Origin: Rhynchopus euleeides
Lineage: Eukaryota; Euglenozoa; Diplonemea; Diplonemida; Diplonemidae
Assembly (NCBI GenBank): GCA_963210315.1
Contig: OY723245.1
Span: 558,001-622,000 of the forward strand
Direction of reading: 5' to 3'
Length of the DNA stretch: 64,000 nt
Shown here: positions 50,732 through 61,425 of the stretch, piece by piece
Position numbering within the stretch: position 1 is the first letter of the stretch
Layout of the letters: each line of letters begins with the position of its first letter
Program-made: the position numbers and the translations under genes
Notes under the pieces: model-generated
Told to the model about the DNA's origin: nothing
Database searches by the model: none
The model's input: only the letters and a program-made list of their open reading frames with translations

Positions 50732-52864
50732 CTACTGCGACTGGTGCCTGTCGCTGAAGGTGTGGCTGGAAAGCCCCTTTGCCTCGTGGACCAGGCGGTT
50801 GCAGAAGCAGCACATCCATGATGAGCACTCTGCACATTCGACAACAGCTGGCACGGCGTAGCAACGCCTGCATGGGTACACACTGCGCACCCTGATGGGG
50901 AGCGACTTGAAGGCATAGAGCAGCCGCCCCGCCTTGCAGTGTGTATACTGTGTGTGGAAGAAGGCGAGGGCACTCGCATCCTCTCGGTTGACATACACAT
51001 CGTCAGGCTCTGGGGTGCCCACCGTGCCGCACATCCACTTGACGAAGGTTGCTTCATCCATGGCGAGTTCTTTCGGGATGTGCTGGATGTGCACCCACTC
51101 GTCTGTGCGGGGTCGTGGCTTATGCACATCCGTCTTCACCGTCTCCTTCTCCTCAAGCCCGATGACACGCGCCAGCTCCTTCATCATCTCCTGCTCGCGT
51201 GAGTGCGCAGCCTTGAGCTGCTTCATCAGCGAACGCCTCGCCCGCATATACTTCGCCGCATTGATATGGTCGTACGTCACCTTCCCCGTCTCTTGCACCC
51301 TCTCCTTCACCGTGGAGGGAAGCAGCCCTGCGATGGAGAACTTGGAGCTGCGGCGGCGCGCCATCTGCTCACGCTCCACCGCATCATCCTCCGCGGTATC
51401 CATCAGGTCGTCGTCGAACATCATAGCCTGGATCTGCAGGCAGTCAGCCATGAACCGGTCGTACTCCCCATTCGCCTCCTCCAGCTCGTCCAGCTCCTGG
51501 CTCTGCCTCTGCAGGACTGCCGCATAGTCGAGGCTGTCGCCTTGCCGCTTCAGGGCCTCTATAGCTGAAGCACGCCTCAGGAAGGTGAGCACAGAGCCGG
51601 ACCGCTTATCAGAGCTCAGCAGCATAGACCCTGCGATCGACCTACGCTTCGGCAGCGCGGGACGGCCCGCCAGGGCCTTCGAGGAGGCCCCCACCTCCGC
51701 CGCGATCTGAGCAGCCGACCCGAACAGCCGATCGGCCTTGTTGGACTCCCCGCGTTTCTCCTTCAGGATGTCGACGGCAGACTCCCAGATGTCCACCAGG
51801 AAATCCGCCTCCTCGTCGAGCTTCAGCAGCAGGTCACGCTGCGCCGTGCAGTACCCCTGCACCCCCTCCAGCGCCTCCACGGCGGGGCGCACCCCAGCGA
51901 AGTCCGCATCATCCCCACGCCGCTCCGCATTGCACGACTGCTGCTCGCAGGACGCAAGCCGCCCCATGATGTCCGCCAGCTCCGCCTCGATCCGCCTGTC
52001 CTCCTCCTCCACACTCACAACCTCCGGTGGGGCTGCACACCCCCCCTCCGTGTCGAACGGGCTGTCGGAAGTATCCGCCCCTGCCTCCGACACCATCTCA
52101 TCCAGCTCCACGGCGTCTCTCGCACGCGTCGCCTCGATGAGGGCACGGAGGTCAAACGCCCAAGAGGGCCTCTTGGGCAGCGGCAGCCCATCCGTGGCAG
52201 CGGGAGGCACCGGAGGCGCATTGGGGAGATGCAGCGCCTCGAGCGGCGCCACAGGGGCGGGGGGGTATACGTCCTCCTCCTCGTCATCCTCCTCCTGCAT
52301 GCAGGCGTCCTGCAGGCGCTCCTGCTGCTCCTCCTGCGTTTCGTACATCAGGAAGGCAGCCTCTTCGAGGTAGACCTGCATCAGGAGGCGTGCCTTGCTC
52401 AGCACCGCCATCTGTGCGGCGCAGAGCACGACGCAGGCGATGGCGGTGACGCCGTGGAGCGGGATGGAGGGGGACGACCACCGCGGGCGTGAGGAGCGTA
52501 TGGAGGAGGCGGGTGGGGCCGGGGTGTAGTGCACCGCGTTGCAGCTGGGTGATGCGCTCTTGCAGCTGAGGTGCAGCTCCGGGGTGTGGGATCCGGCCTG
52601 CGGGGCCCCCCAGCAGTGTGCCCCGGCAAACGGGGGGAAGAAGGGGGATGCTTCGATGGCGGTGCCGGGGCCCAGTTCGACGGAGTCGTCTGCGCTGACC
52701 GGCATCAGGACCCAGCCGCGCAGCCCGTTGGCAGCCGGGTATGCCACGACAGGCTGGCCGTACACCGCAGAGGAGGTATGCAAGGTAAACCCCGTGCTGC
52801 TGTTGGCCCGTGGGGGGAGCGGTGCCCCCTTGTCGCCCTGCATGCCTGTTGTGGCATCAGGCAT
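50732..52864 (-). CDS. Large coiled-coil protein with C-terminal B-box-like zinc finger
   Basis: 710 residues from ATG 52864 (the open frame extends a little further without ATG). A hydrophobic segment near residue 150 (VTAIACVVLCAAQMAVL) may be a membrane anchor. An acidic/Pro region follows (EEDDEEEDVYPPAPVAP). Residues about 290-520 are helical with long heptad-like stretches and RRRSS / KRRS basophilic kinase sites. Near 560-620 the chain is charged (TDEWVHIQHIPKELAMDEAT). The last about 45 residues form a B-box-like finger: CRRC-x7-CAEC-x4-CCFC, followed by H and a terminal SSHTF...H. B-box fingers mediate protein contacts. No family name can be given. Confidence 0.7.
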   Translation of the reverse strand: MPDATTGMQGDKGAPLPPRANSSTGFTLHTSSAVYGQPVVAYPAANGLRGWVLMPVSADDSVELGPGTAIEASPFFPPFAGAHCWGAPQAGSHTPELHLSCKSASPSCNAVHYTPAPPASSIRSSRPRWSSPSIPLHGVTAIACVVLCAAQMAVLSKARLLMQVYLEEAAFLMYETQEEQQERLQDACMQEEDDEEEDVYPPAPVAPLEALHLPNAPPVPPAATDGLPLPKRPSWAFDLRALIEATRARDAVELDEMVSEAGADTSDSPFDTEGGCAAPPEVVSVEEEDRRIEAELADIMGRLASCEQQSCNAERRGDDADFAGVRPAVEALEGVQGYCTAQRDLLLKLDEEADFLVDIWESAVDILKEKRGESNKADRLFGSAAQIAAEVGASSKALAGRPALPKRRSIAGSMLLSSDKRSGSVLTFLRRASAIEALKRQGDSLDYAAVLQRQSQELDELEEANGEYDRFMADCLQIQAMMFDDDLMDTAEDDAVEREQMARRRSSKFSIAGLLPSTVKERVQETGKVTYDHINAAKYMRARRSLMKQLKAAHSREQEMMKELARVIGLEEKETVKTDVHKPRPRTDEWVHIQHIPKELAMDEATFVKWMCGTVGTPEPDDVYVNREDASALAFFHTQYTHCKAGRLLYAFKSLPIRVRSVYPCRRCYAVPAVVECAECSSWMCCFCNRLVHEAKGLSSHTFSDRHQSQ

Positions 52865-53282
52865 TGTGCTGCCCGAGGCGGTTGCATCCGACCCCTGAGT
52901 CAAGGTGGTGGGGTGTGGTGGTGGTGGCGGTTGTGGTGATGGGAGGTGCTGCGGAGAATCGTGGGTGTGGGTGGTGTGTGGGGGAAATTTGGAGCGTGAA
53001 TCGGGGAGGAGGTGGAGTGGAGAGGGCCACGGCAGAAGCAGAGCCCCCCCCCCGCTGGTTTTTCACTTTCTTGTTGTGTACTGTTTTTCCCCCCCCCGCT
53101 AGACATACAATGAGAAGATACACAGGTGAGGGAAGGAGTGCCCCCCCCCCACACCACCACCACCACCACCACCACCCCGCCCTCCCCACTCCTCCGACAA
53201 CAATACTACACACCGCACAATCTACTGCGGTGGTGCATGCCACCCCACTCCCCTCTCCCCACCCGGTTGCCCCTGCCCTGGC
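52865..53282. other. Intergenic spacer
   Basis: 418 bp with GGT repeats at 52905-52935 and a CAC repeat at 53150-53175. No gene. Confidence 0.5.
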
Positions 53283-54023
53283 TCACTCCGAGGGGAGCAT
53301 AGGGGAGCTCCCAGGAGAGCCGCCTGGGGGCCTCCCGTGTGCCGTGAGGTAGGACACAGCAGCCTGGTAGCCCCGCTGGCGGCGTTCGAGCTTTGCCTCC
53401 CATTGGCGCTGCTCCCTGAGGCGGATGTGCTGCATGGCGGCGTGGTGGGCGGCGTCGATGGCGTCGAGTCTGGAGGACACATCCTCCGCACAGCTCGCAG
53501 CATGCACGCGCTGCAGAGCCACGTCGGCACGGCACTCCTTGAGGTAGGCGTGTGCCTTCTCCACCTCTGCATCGCGCCGCACCCGCGACATCGCGGCGCG
53601 CGCCGCCTCACGGGCAGCAGCCGCAGCCCGAATCGACTCCTCCACATGGCGCGACGTGTCTTTGCCCAGCCGCTGCGTGACGCAGAGGGGGCTGCGCAGG
53701 GGCTGGAGGCACGCATCGACGAACAGCCCCACATCTCCCGGCAGCTGCCGGTTGATGGGGCGGCTCGGCACATCACCGAGGGCAGGCTCGAAGCGCCCGG
53801 GAGCAGGCTCCGCTTCAAAGAAAATCTGGTCACCACAGCCACTGTGATCATCAGGGCTGGGGTAGAAGAGAGTGTCTGGCCCTGGGTCAGCCTCGCCCAG
53901 GGTGGGCGCTTCGCTGTGGCAGACATCAGGTTCTGCGTCAGACACGCCCATCGTTATCTCCTCTTCGATGGCGGAGACGGTGTGCATCTCGATGCGTGAT
54001 GCGTGGGAGCTGGGGCTTAGCAT
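53283..54023 (-). CDS. Hypothetical coiled-coil protein
   Basis: 246 residues from ATG 54023, which follows a CTGCAG acceptor-like site by 8 nt; the frame is open upstream but without support. The N-terminal half is acidic and disordered (EEEITMGVSDAEPDVCHSEA). The C-terminal half is one long Ala/Arg/Glu-rich helix (HVEESIRAAAAAREAARAAM, AEVEKAHAYLKECRADVALQ, HIRLREQRQWEAKLERRQRG), then a short Gly/Pro/Ser tail. No family recognised. Confidence 0.6.
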   Translation of the reverse strand: MLSPSSHASRIEMHTVSAIEEEITMGVSDAEPDVCHSEAPTLGEADPGPDTLFYPSPDDHSGCGDQIFFEAEPAPGRFEPALGDVPSRPINRQLPGDVGLFVDACLQPLRSPLCVTQRLGKDTSRHVEESIRAAAAAREAARAAMSRVRRDAEVEKAHAYLKECRADVALQRVHAASCAEDVSSRLDAIDAAHHAAMQHIRLREQRQWEAKLERRQRGYQAAVSYLTAHGRPPGGSPGSSPMLPSE

Positions 54024-54586
54024 TGCGGCGGCTGCAGCGGAAGCACCCCCGTAGCACAGCCACGCAGTGGAGGGGCAGGGCCCCGAGGATGCATGCGCGG
54101 GGGTGGCGTGTGGGGAGGGGTGTCTTGGAAGTGTGTGACGTTTGCCCTTCCGAGTGGCCCTGTGGTTCACTGTGTTGCTCGCTGGCTCAGCCGCTGTGGC
54201 GCACACCCTGCGAGGGAGGGGGGGAGAAAAAGGATGGGGTGGGGGGTAGGGAGGGGGAGGGGGTTATTTTTCCAAATGGAACACGGCCCATCTCTCCCCT
54301 TTCCAAGGGAACAAGGAAGGGGGAGGGGGAGGGAGGCAGAGATCGGAGTCTCGTTCTTTTTTCGTTGTCGTGTCGTGTTGTGTTGTGTTTTTTCTCTTCG
54401 TTCTGGAAGGATATGGAGACAGACAGACAGACCACACAAAACACAACACAACACGCACACATCACCGCCCCCCCCCTCCCTCATTGTGTTATACGTGTGT
54501 TATGTTTGCTGCTACACCAACCCGTCGGTTTATCAACGCGTGGCCTTTCGTTTGCTATCTTTTTTGTACTGAATGTCTGTGTGTCC

Positions 54587-54620
<34 letters not shown>

Positions 54621-54649
54621 TCCGTGCGTGCCTGTGTCGCACTGAACTA
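54024..54649. other. Intergenic spacer with GT microsatellite
   Basis: 626 bp. A TG repeat lies at 54588-54617, just before element F3; ACAG and ACAC repeats at 54417-54465. No gene. Confidence 0.5.
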
Positions 54650-54797
54650 CACGGTGGGATCTTGTAAATTTTACATGTATAACTACAAGTATATACATGT
54701 ATTATACATGTATTATACATGTATAATACTTGCATGTCAACTATTATACATGTATAATACATGTATATGCCTGAAATATACATGTAAAATACATGTA

Positions 54798-55160
54798 CCT
54801 GGGACCCCCCGTGTATAAGTCCCCCCCCCTTACCCCCGTGTTTAAGTCCCCCCCTGGGGGTCTGGCAGGGGGGGGACTTAAACACAGGTGGACCTAAACA
54901 CGGGGGTGGGCTGGTCTGGAGGGTCATCAGGTGGCCCCTAGGCCCTCCAGGTGCTGTCAGAGTCGAAAAGTGGGGTGCCAAAAGTCCATCCGGACCGGAA
55001 TTACCCCCCTACGACAGCAGAGGAAGAGGTCTTCTTGGTCTCCACTGTGCCACCCCCGTGTTTAAGCCCCCCCTGTGTTTAGGTCCGCCCCCCCGTGTTT
55101 AAGTCCCCCCCGGCCGAAAATCGCCTCCAGGGGGGGGACTTAAACACGGGGGGTCCCAGG
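54798..55160. mobile_element. TIR element P (word GTGTTTAAGTCC)
   Basis: Ends CCTGGGACCCCCCGTGT and complement, TA on both sides; F1 provides the empty site (AAATACATGTATATCAAG). 363 bp. Repeats CCCGTGTTTAAGTCCCCC and complement at least eight times. Non-coding. Confidence 0.93.
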
Positions 55161-55476
55161 TATATCAAGTAAAAATACATGTATAATACTTGCATGTCAA
55201 CTATTATACATGTATCTTTACTTGATATACATGTATTTTACATGTATATTTCATGCATTTACATGTATTTTACATGTATAATACTTGTCATGCAAGTATT
55301 ATACATGTAAAATACTTGCATGACAAGTAAAATACTTGCATGCAAGTAAAATACATGTATTTTACTTGCATGCAAGTATTTTACTTGTCATGCAAGTATT
55401 ATACATGTATTTTACTTGTCATGCAAGTATTTTACATGTATAATACTTGCATGACAAGTATTATACATGTAAAATA

Positions 55477-55805
55477 CCGTATACGTAAATATTATGGAAC
55501 GTAAATATTATGGAACGGGCCCATTTTTGGCCGGTCCGTTCCATAATATTTACGTTCCATAATATTTACAGGGCCAGTTGGGGACTCGGTGGTGAGGACG
55601 GCTTGCGTCAGGAATCGCGCGAAAAGTGCACGAGTAGGTCCCGTCAGGGACTCTGTATGCCGTCCGATCACCTGGTCCAAGTCCCCGAGTCGCAGAAAGC
55701 CCTGTAAATATTATGGAACGAAAAAAATCTGGAACGCCAACCCACCAGCGTTCCAAAATATTTACGTTCCATAATATTTACGTTCCAAAATATTTACGTA
55801 TACGG
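55477..55805. mobile_element. Element R, copy in F3
   Basis: Same termini and word as the copy at 29752-30081, TA on both sides; empty site in F1 (GTAAAATACATGTAAATGC). The core is inverted relative to the other copy. Confidence 0.92.
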
Positions 55806-56007
55806 TACATGTAAATGCATGAAATATACATGTAAAATACATGTAAATCAAGTAAAGATACATGTATAATAGTTGACATGCAAGTATTATACATGTATTT
55901 TTACTTGATATACATGTATTTTACATGTATATTTCAGGCATATACATGTATTATACATGTATAATAGTTGACATGCAAGTATTATACATGTATAATACAT
56001 GTATATA

Positions 56008-56817
56008 CCGTAAACGGAAATATTGTGGACCGTAATAAAGGTGAACCGTACTATAGGTGGACCGTAAAAAAGATGGAACAAATGGGATTTTTCCGGAACT
56101 TGGAACATTTTTACGGTCCACCTATTTTACGGTTGGGATCGTGGACTTGGCGGTTTTTTTTACGAGTTCCTTCGCGACGAAGTCGCGAAGGAACCAAGGA
56201 AATCGTACGACTGAAGCTGCAGGATTAACACCACAGGGCCTCAGCACAGAGTGTGCGCTCACCATCGTCCGGGAACTGTTCTCCCACAGTTACTGCAGGG
56301 TGTACTACACTAAAGGAGTACGATTTCCCTTAATTTTCCGGGCACTGATTCACGAATTTACATCTGGAGGGAGCCCGGTGGTCTCAGCTTCTGTCTGCGC
56401 GCCCTGCCGTACTGTGGCTGCTTTTGTGGGCTCGTGCAGCAGGTTCTACTTTTACTTCTACCGGAATGCTCCTTGCATGGTACTACACTTCTCGAGGTGT
56501 GGTGGTGGGTGAGTCTCGAGGTGAGTGGTGGTGATCGTGCCTTTTCCACACGCAGGGAGGACTTGCTTCTCTTGCTGGTGTTGGTTGCGGTGGTGGAGGG
56601 AGGGTCCAAAGCTGGGAGGTCGGGAGGCCTACGTGTGGGTGTCTGCGGCGTGGAGGCCGCAGTCCGCGCCCCGCAACCCACCAGCCCGCGGGCGAAAAAC
56701 GCATTGTCTTTTCCATATTCAGTCCCAATAAATGGTGGACCGTAAAAAAGATGGAACGTTTGGCCTTTTTTTGGGAACTTGGAACATTTTTACGGTCCAC
56801 CCTTTTTCCGTTTACGG
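56008..56817. mobile_element. Element Q, copy 3, nested in F3
   Basis: Same termini as Q1, at the identical TA of the foldback element, but in the opposite orientation. The sequence is nearly identical to the reverse complement of Q1 apart from small differences near 56510-56530. Confidence 0.92.
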
Positions 56818-56861
56818 TACTTGTAGTTATACATGTAAAATTTACAAGATCCCACCGTGTA

Positions 56862-59010
56862 ACCCATCCCCATTCCCCCCCCCCCCACCCCCCGGTATTT
56901 CTGAAAATACACCCCCCACCCCACCCCACCCCCCCTTGTGTTTGTCGTGAGCTTCCCACCCCGTTGAGAATAAGAGGCGCAATCCCGCTGTATAACAATA
57001 GCAAATCACCGGCAGATCCTACAAATACACCCGTCCTATATGAAACTCCGCACACACACACGCACCTCCCGCCCTCCCCCTCCCCCCCCGCCCCCAACCC
57101 AACCCCACACCCCTCCCCCCAACACCCTCTCTCACCATTTCCCGCTATTTTTTTTGGCTTCGATTTATCGGTGGCACGTGAGAACGATCTCCACATGACG
57201 CCGTTGTATCAAGGTGCGAGTCAAGAGGGTCTTGGGTGTGCTCTTGCCGAGACACGCTGATGCTTCGACAGTGCAGACCTACCACGGGTCTAACCATGGG
57301 GCCTTCGCTACCCAGGTGTGACTGAGCGAGAAGTGGCGAAGGGGAGGCCTGCTTCTCCTCACTGACTGACGAGCTGTGACTGGTAGCATTGCACAGGTTT
57401 TGCTGGAGTGGGGGTGGGGGTGGGGGAGGGGGGGTGAGTGAGCGGGGGGAGGGCGGGGAACGAGAAACCCAAACAAAAGGATCCGGCACCGGTGAAAAAA
57501 ATACGACTTGACACACACACCCAGGAATCTGTCGATTGCTTGCATTGCACGCATCCGCCAAGCTTTCCTGAAGAATTGGGGGGGGGGGGGGGGCGAGAGG
57601 GGATTCCTCCCGCCCCCTCCCGTTGTGTTTGCCCCCCCAAGTAACCGACAAAACAGAAAAAAGCTAGGTGCGATTTGGGTATCAGAACAGCCTCATGGGA
57701 GAAGTATGAAAGAGAGAGGGGGTGGGGAGAACGAAACGGTTGTGACCGGGGGGTGTGAGGAGAACTGCTCTGTGAAGGGGTGGGGGGGAGGGGATGCACA
57801 GGAAATAGTCGAATGGCGAGTGGGTGAACAGCACTGGAGGGACTGGCTCCCTACTAGAGGGAGGAGCGGGGCGGGGCAGCCCAGCCAGGAACACCGTTTT
57901 CCCATTCATTTTGTACTTTTATTCTTTGCGCCCGCAGGTTGCCAACAACATACGTTGCCCCAGCAACACTTTTTTCCCTCTCTGCAGCCCTATGGCATGC
58001 TGCTCCCTATTGCACCGAACAACACCCTCAGAGCTGCTGTTGACACTCCCCACACCTTGAAACCTCTCCTTTGAGAGCTGCGACCAAAGCAGGCAGGACA
58101 GACGGACCGAGAGACCACTGGAATTGCTTTGGGCTTGCTTTGGGGAGGGGGTTGCGTTGAGTGCGTTGGGGAGTGGGGGCAAAACCTAGAGAACCACTTG
58201 CAAATCAAACAGCGACACAAAAAAAATTTGAGCGCACGGTTTGAGCGCACATGCCCCAGTGCGGTTTGGGCCGAGAGCATCCGCAAGGCAACACACGAAA
58301 GGAGAGAGGGGGCGGGGGGGCGGCGAAGGAGTGGAGCGGGGGAGCAGCAATGGGGAGGCAGCATTGTGCCACGCCTTTTTTGTGCCACCACCACATTCTT
58401 CCAGTACCTCTTCCGGGTTGGACTCCGCAACAGCCTGGGATCCTTCTTACCCAGCTCTCCAGGCTGGGGGGATGGGGAGGGGGGGATGAAAAACGTCACT
58501 TCAACGTGCATGAGAACGGGGGGGGGGGGGGGGGGGGGGGAGAGAACGGAACCCTCCGGGGCTTTCGCTCTGTGCCAAAAAGGAGTGGGCAAGGCCCGGT
58601 GTTTCGGGGAACACCTCCGCACCCCCCCCCCCAAATATCTGGTTTTTTTGAATTTGTTAGAATCCTCGGGGGAATAACACCCGATTGCTTTATGGAAGGG
58701 GGCCCGACGCCACCCCCCCTTTCGATCGTCCTTGGTACCCCCCCTGTCAATACCTTTTTGTGTGGGGAGGGGGTGGGGGGGAGGAAACTGTGTCGGGCCA
58801 ACCCCAGCCTCCAAACACGAAGGGCTGTAAGCTTCGCCCGCCACCACACGCCCCCTCCCCTCCCCTCTCCCGCAACAAGAGTACAGAAATGTTTTGAGAA
58901 GTGTTGCCAGAAAAGAAGGCCCTATTGGCGACCATCAGAGATAGGGGCACCGGCATGCAGCCAGCAGCCTGGGAGGAGCTGCTCCTCTCTGCCCTTCCCC
59001 TCCCAATATT
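56862..59010. other. Long spacer, possible J-like remnant
   Basis: 2.1 kb without a supported gene. G runs at 57578-57592 and 58519-58541; C runs at 56877-56893. At 57297-57388 a degenerate match to MITE J is visible (GGGGCCTTCGCTACCCAGGT, GTGACTGAGCGAG, ..GTGACTGGTAGC). Confidence 0.45.
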
Positions 59011-61425
59011 CTACTTCAAAGGTGAAGAATCGCGGATGAAGGTGAAATCATCGAAGACAATCGTCGCGTCCTCCTGTGTCAGAGATGCAGAGGGTGGGGT
59101 AGGCATGTTACACCACTGGATACACTCCCAGTGGTGGCACATGAGTAGGGGGCCGAAGACTTACTGTGGGAGCTCTTTCCCAGTCGCATACCTTGGAGTC
59201 GCAAGGATCGCGGCCCACGTCGAGTTTTTCTTTTTTGAACTCGGCATCGACGTATCGCGTGTCGTCGCCCTTGTGCTGCGGCTTGAAAGGCACCCTCACT
59301 TCCTTCCGCTCGATGGCACGGACATCCAGTTTGCTGAAGAAATTGGTCTTCATCATTGCGTCGATGGACTGGATCCGGCAGTTCGGGTCCTTAGAAAGCA
59401 TCTGTGTCAGGCAGTCCCTTGCATCTGACGACATCCACGCAGGGAATGGCGGTGGTTTTGTCACAATCGCCTCGTACAGCTCCTTCACGTTGCCGTTGTT
59501 GGGGAATGGTGCCTGCGGGGGGGCAGAGGGATGGTGTAAGGCATGGATGCACAGTGCCTCACGGCATACCCTTCCGACGATCATTTCAAAGAGGAACACG
59601 CCCAGACTCCACCAGTCGGCAGCCTGAGGTTGGTGGTGGTGTGGGTGGGTGTACTGCTGGGCTGTGCGACAAGCACCCCTGCTCCCCTCCCAGGCCAGCA
59701 CATACCCGCCCATGCCCTTGCTTCATGATCAGCTCCGGTGCCATATACTGGGGGGTGCCGCAGAAGGTGTGTGTCACATCCGTTACCTGTGGGGTGGCAC
59801 ATGATGGGCAGGGTGCAGAACATAAGGCTGGATCGACATATCACACTGCACCGGCTTGTCTGACATACCTCAGTCTTTGCCAGACCAAAGTCAGTGAGGC
59901 ACACATGGCCATCACCATCAAGAACAAGGTTCTCAGGCTTGAGGTCGCGGTAGATGATGTTGCGTGAGTGCAGGTGCTCCAGCGCAAGCCCAATCTCCGC
60001 TGCATAGAACCTCGCACGATCCTCTGTGAAGCGCTGCTCGTTCACAAGGTGGTAGAAGAGCTCACCGCCTGTCAGGAAGTCGAGGATAAACACGAGCTGG
60101 CGGCGCGTCTGGAACGCATAGTGCATCTTCACCACAAAGGGATGGTTGGACACCTCGAGGATGCACTTCTCCGCCTTGGTGTGCGGAACCATCCGATGCT
60201 TCACAATCATGTCCTTCTGCAGCACCTTCATGGCGTACACCCTGCCGTCTGCCTTGTGCCACACCTTCATCACCTTCCCGAAGGACCCGACACCGACAAC
60301 CACAATCAGGTCGAAGTCCTGGAGCGATGGGGTCTTCACCGCATCGGTGCCAGCAGTATTCGCATCATACACGCAGCTTGCATCATCCGCCCCCTCCACC
60401 ACGCTGTTCAGGAACGAGTGTTGAGGGGCCTCCTTCTCAAGCGCACCCTGCAGGAACTTTGTGTAGTACTCTGAGGCATATGTGATGGTCTCCATCCAGG
60501 ACCGTCTCTCCTGCTGCGACCCCGCCGCCAGGACATACGTCCGCGGCAGCTTGGGGCCGAAGACGCAGAAGGCAAATGGCTTCAGGGAAGCCTCCGCACA
60601 GGTCACCTGCTCCAGGGGTATCTCCCCCACCTGCTCCCCGCCCCTCTTCGATGAGTAGTAGAGGGTGCCCTGCGCGCCGCGCAGCTCGAAGTAGCGCTCC
60701 TTGAAGTGCGCCTTGAAGGGGCCCCACCCGCCGCCCTGCTTCAGCAGGGTCCCCTCCATGTTGAGGGATCGCTTCTTATCTGCCGCAGCACCGCCGCCGC
60801 CTGCGATGGACGCCGCGACGTTCGCCATCTGCTGTGTGGTGAACTTCGCGGAGTCGTCGTTCGACCCGGCATTGTTAAGACCACTGGCACTCGCGGCAAG
60901 GGTTGTGGATGTCGATTCGAGCTGCTGCTGCTGCTTCTCCGCCTCCGCGGCGCGGTAGCGCTGCTCGGCATGGTGCATGCGGTGGCGCAGGTCGCGGATC
61001 GTCTTCTCGAGATCCTTCACCCGCTCCTTCAGCATCGTCGCCTCTGCGGTGTCCGCAGCCGCATGGCTGGCACCGCGCTCCAGCTGGCTCTTCAGACGCG
61101 CGTTCTCCGCCTTCAGGGCAGCCATCGCATCGGTGCAGTGTGTCGGGGCGAGGGCCGTACCCCTCTCGCGGGTGTCATGCCTCAGGGTGCTGCTGCAGAC
61201 CCCCTCGACAAGCTCTCGGCTCTTGTCGACCAGCTCGGCGACGCCCTCCCGGTCGCCACCAGGGACGCCCTGCTGTGCCCGCAGGGCTGCGTTGTCCTCG
61301 CGGAGCAGTTGGAAGTGTGCCAGAAGCCCCTTCAGCTTGTCGTTCTGCTCCGTCGCCAGGCAGAGCAGCGCATCCTTGTTGAGGCTGCTGAGCCCCACTC
61401 CCTCGGGGCAGGCGTGCACCACCAT
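59011..61425 (-). CDS. Akt-like protein kinase: coiled coil, PH domain, AGC kinase
   Basis: Five exons: 61425-59869, 59786-59706, 59623-59570, 59512-59192 and 59073-59011; introns of 82, 82, 57 (59569-59513) and 118 nt, donors GTATGT, GTATGT, GTATGC, GTATGC; every join keeps frame; 691 residues. Residues about 20-180 are coiled coil. A PH domain spans about 225-325 (MEGTLLKQGGGWGPFKAHFK ... RRSWMETITYASEYY). The kinase domain starts near 375: glycine loop GVGSFGKV, Lys in YAMKVL, catalytic loop YRDLKPENLVLD, DFGLAK, and activation segment THTFCGTPQYMAPE with the phosphorylatable Thr. The last 21-codon exon supplies the AGC hydrophobic motif FDDFTF. All catalytic residues are present. The PH domain suggests phosphoinositide recruitment; the N-terminal coiled coil is an addition compared with animal Akt. 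Confidence 0.92.

Larger units (their letters stand above)
54650..56859. mobile_element. Foldback element F, copy 3 (carries P, R3, Q3)
   Basis: Termini CACGGTGGGATC and complement with TA on both sides (54648-54649, 56860-56861). Same palindromic word array as copies 1 and 2, split by three independent TA insertions. Inserted next to a TG repeat between host genes. Confidence 0.92.

Noticed and set aside
54588-54617. TG repeat beside F3 as part of the element
   Set aside because: Absent from F1 and F2; it is flanking host DNA.
57990-58847. Long minus-strand open frame of 285 codons
   Set aside because: Driven by proline runs from G/C homopolymers; no start context, no domain, and frames on all strands are open in this GC-rich stretch.
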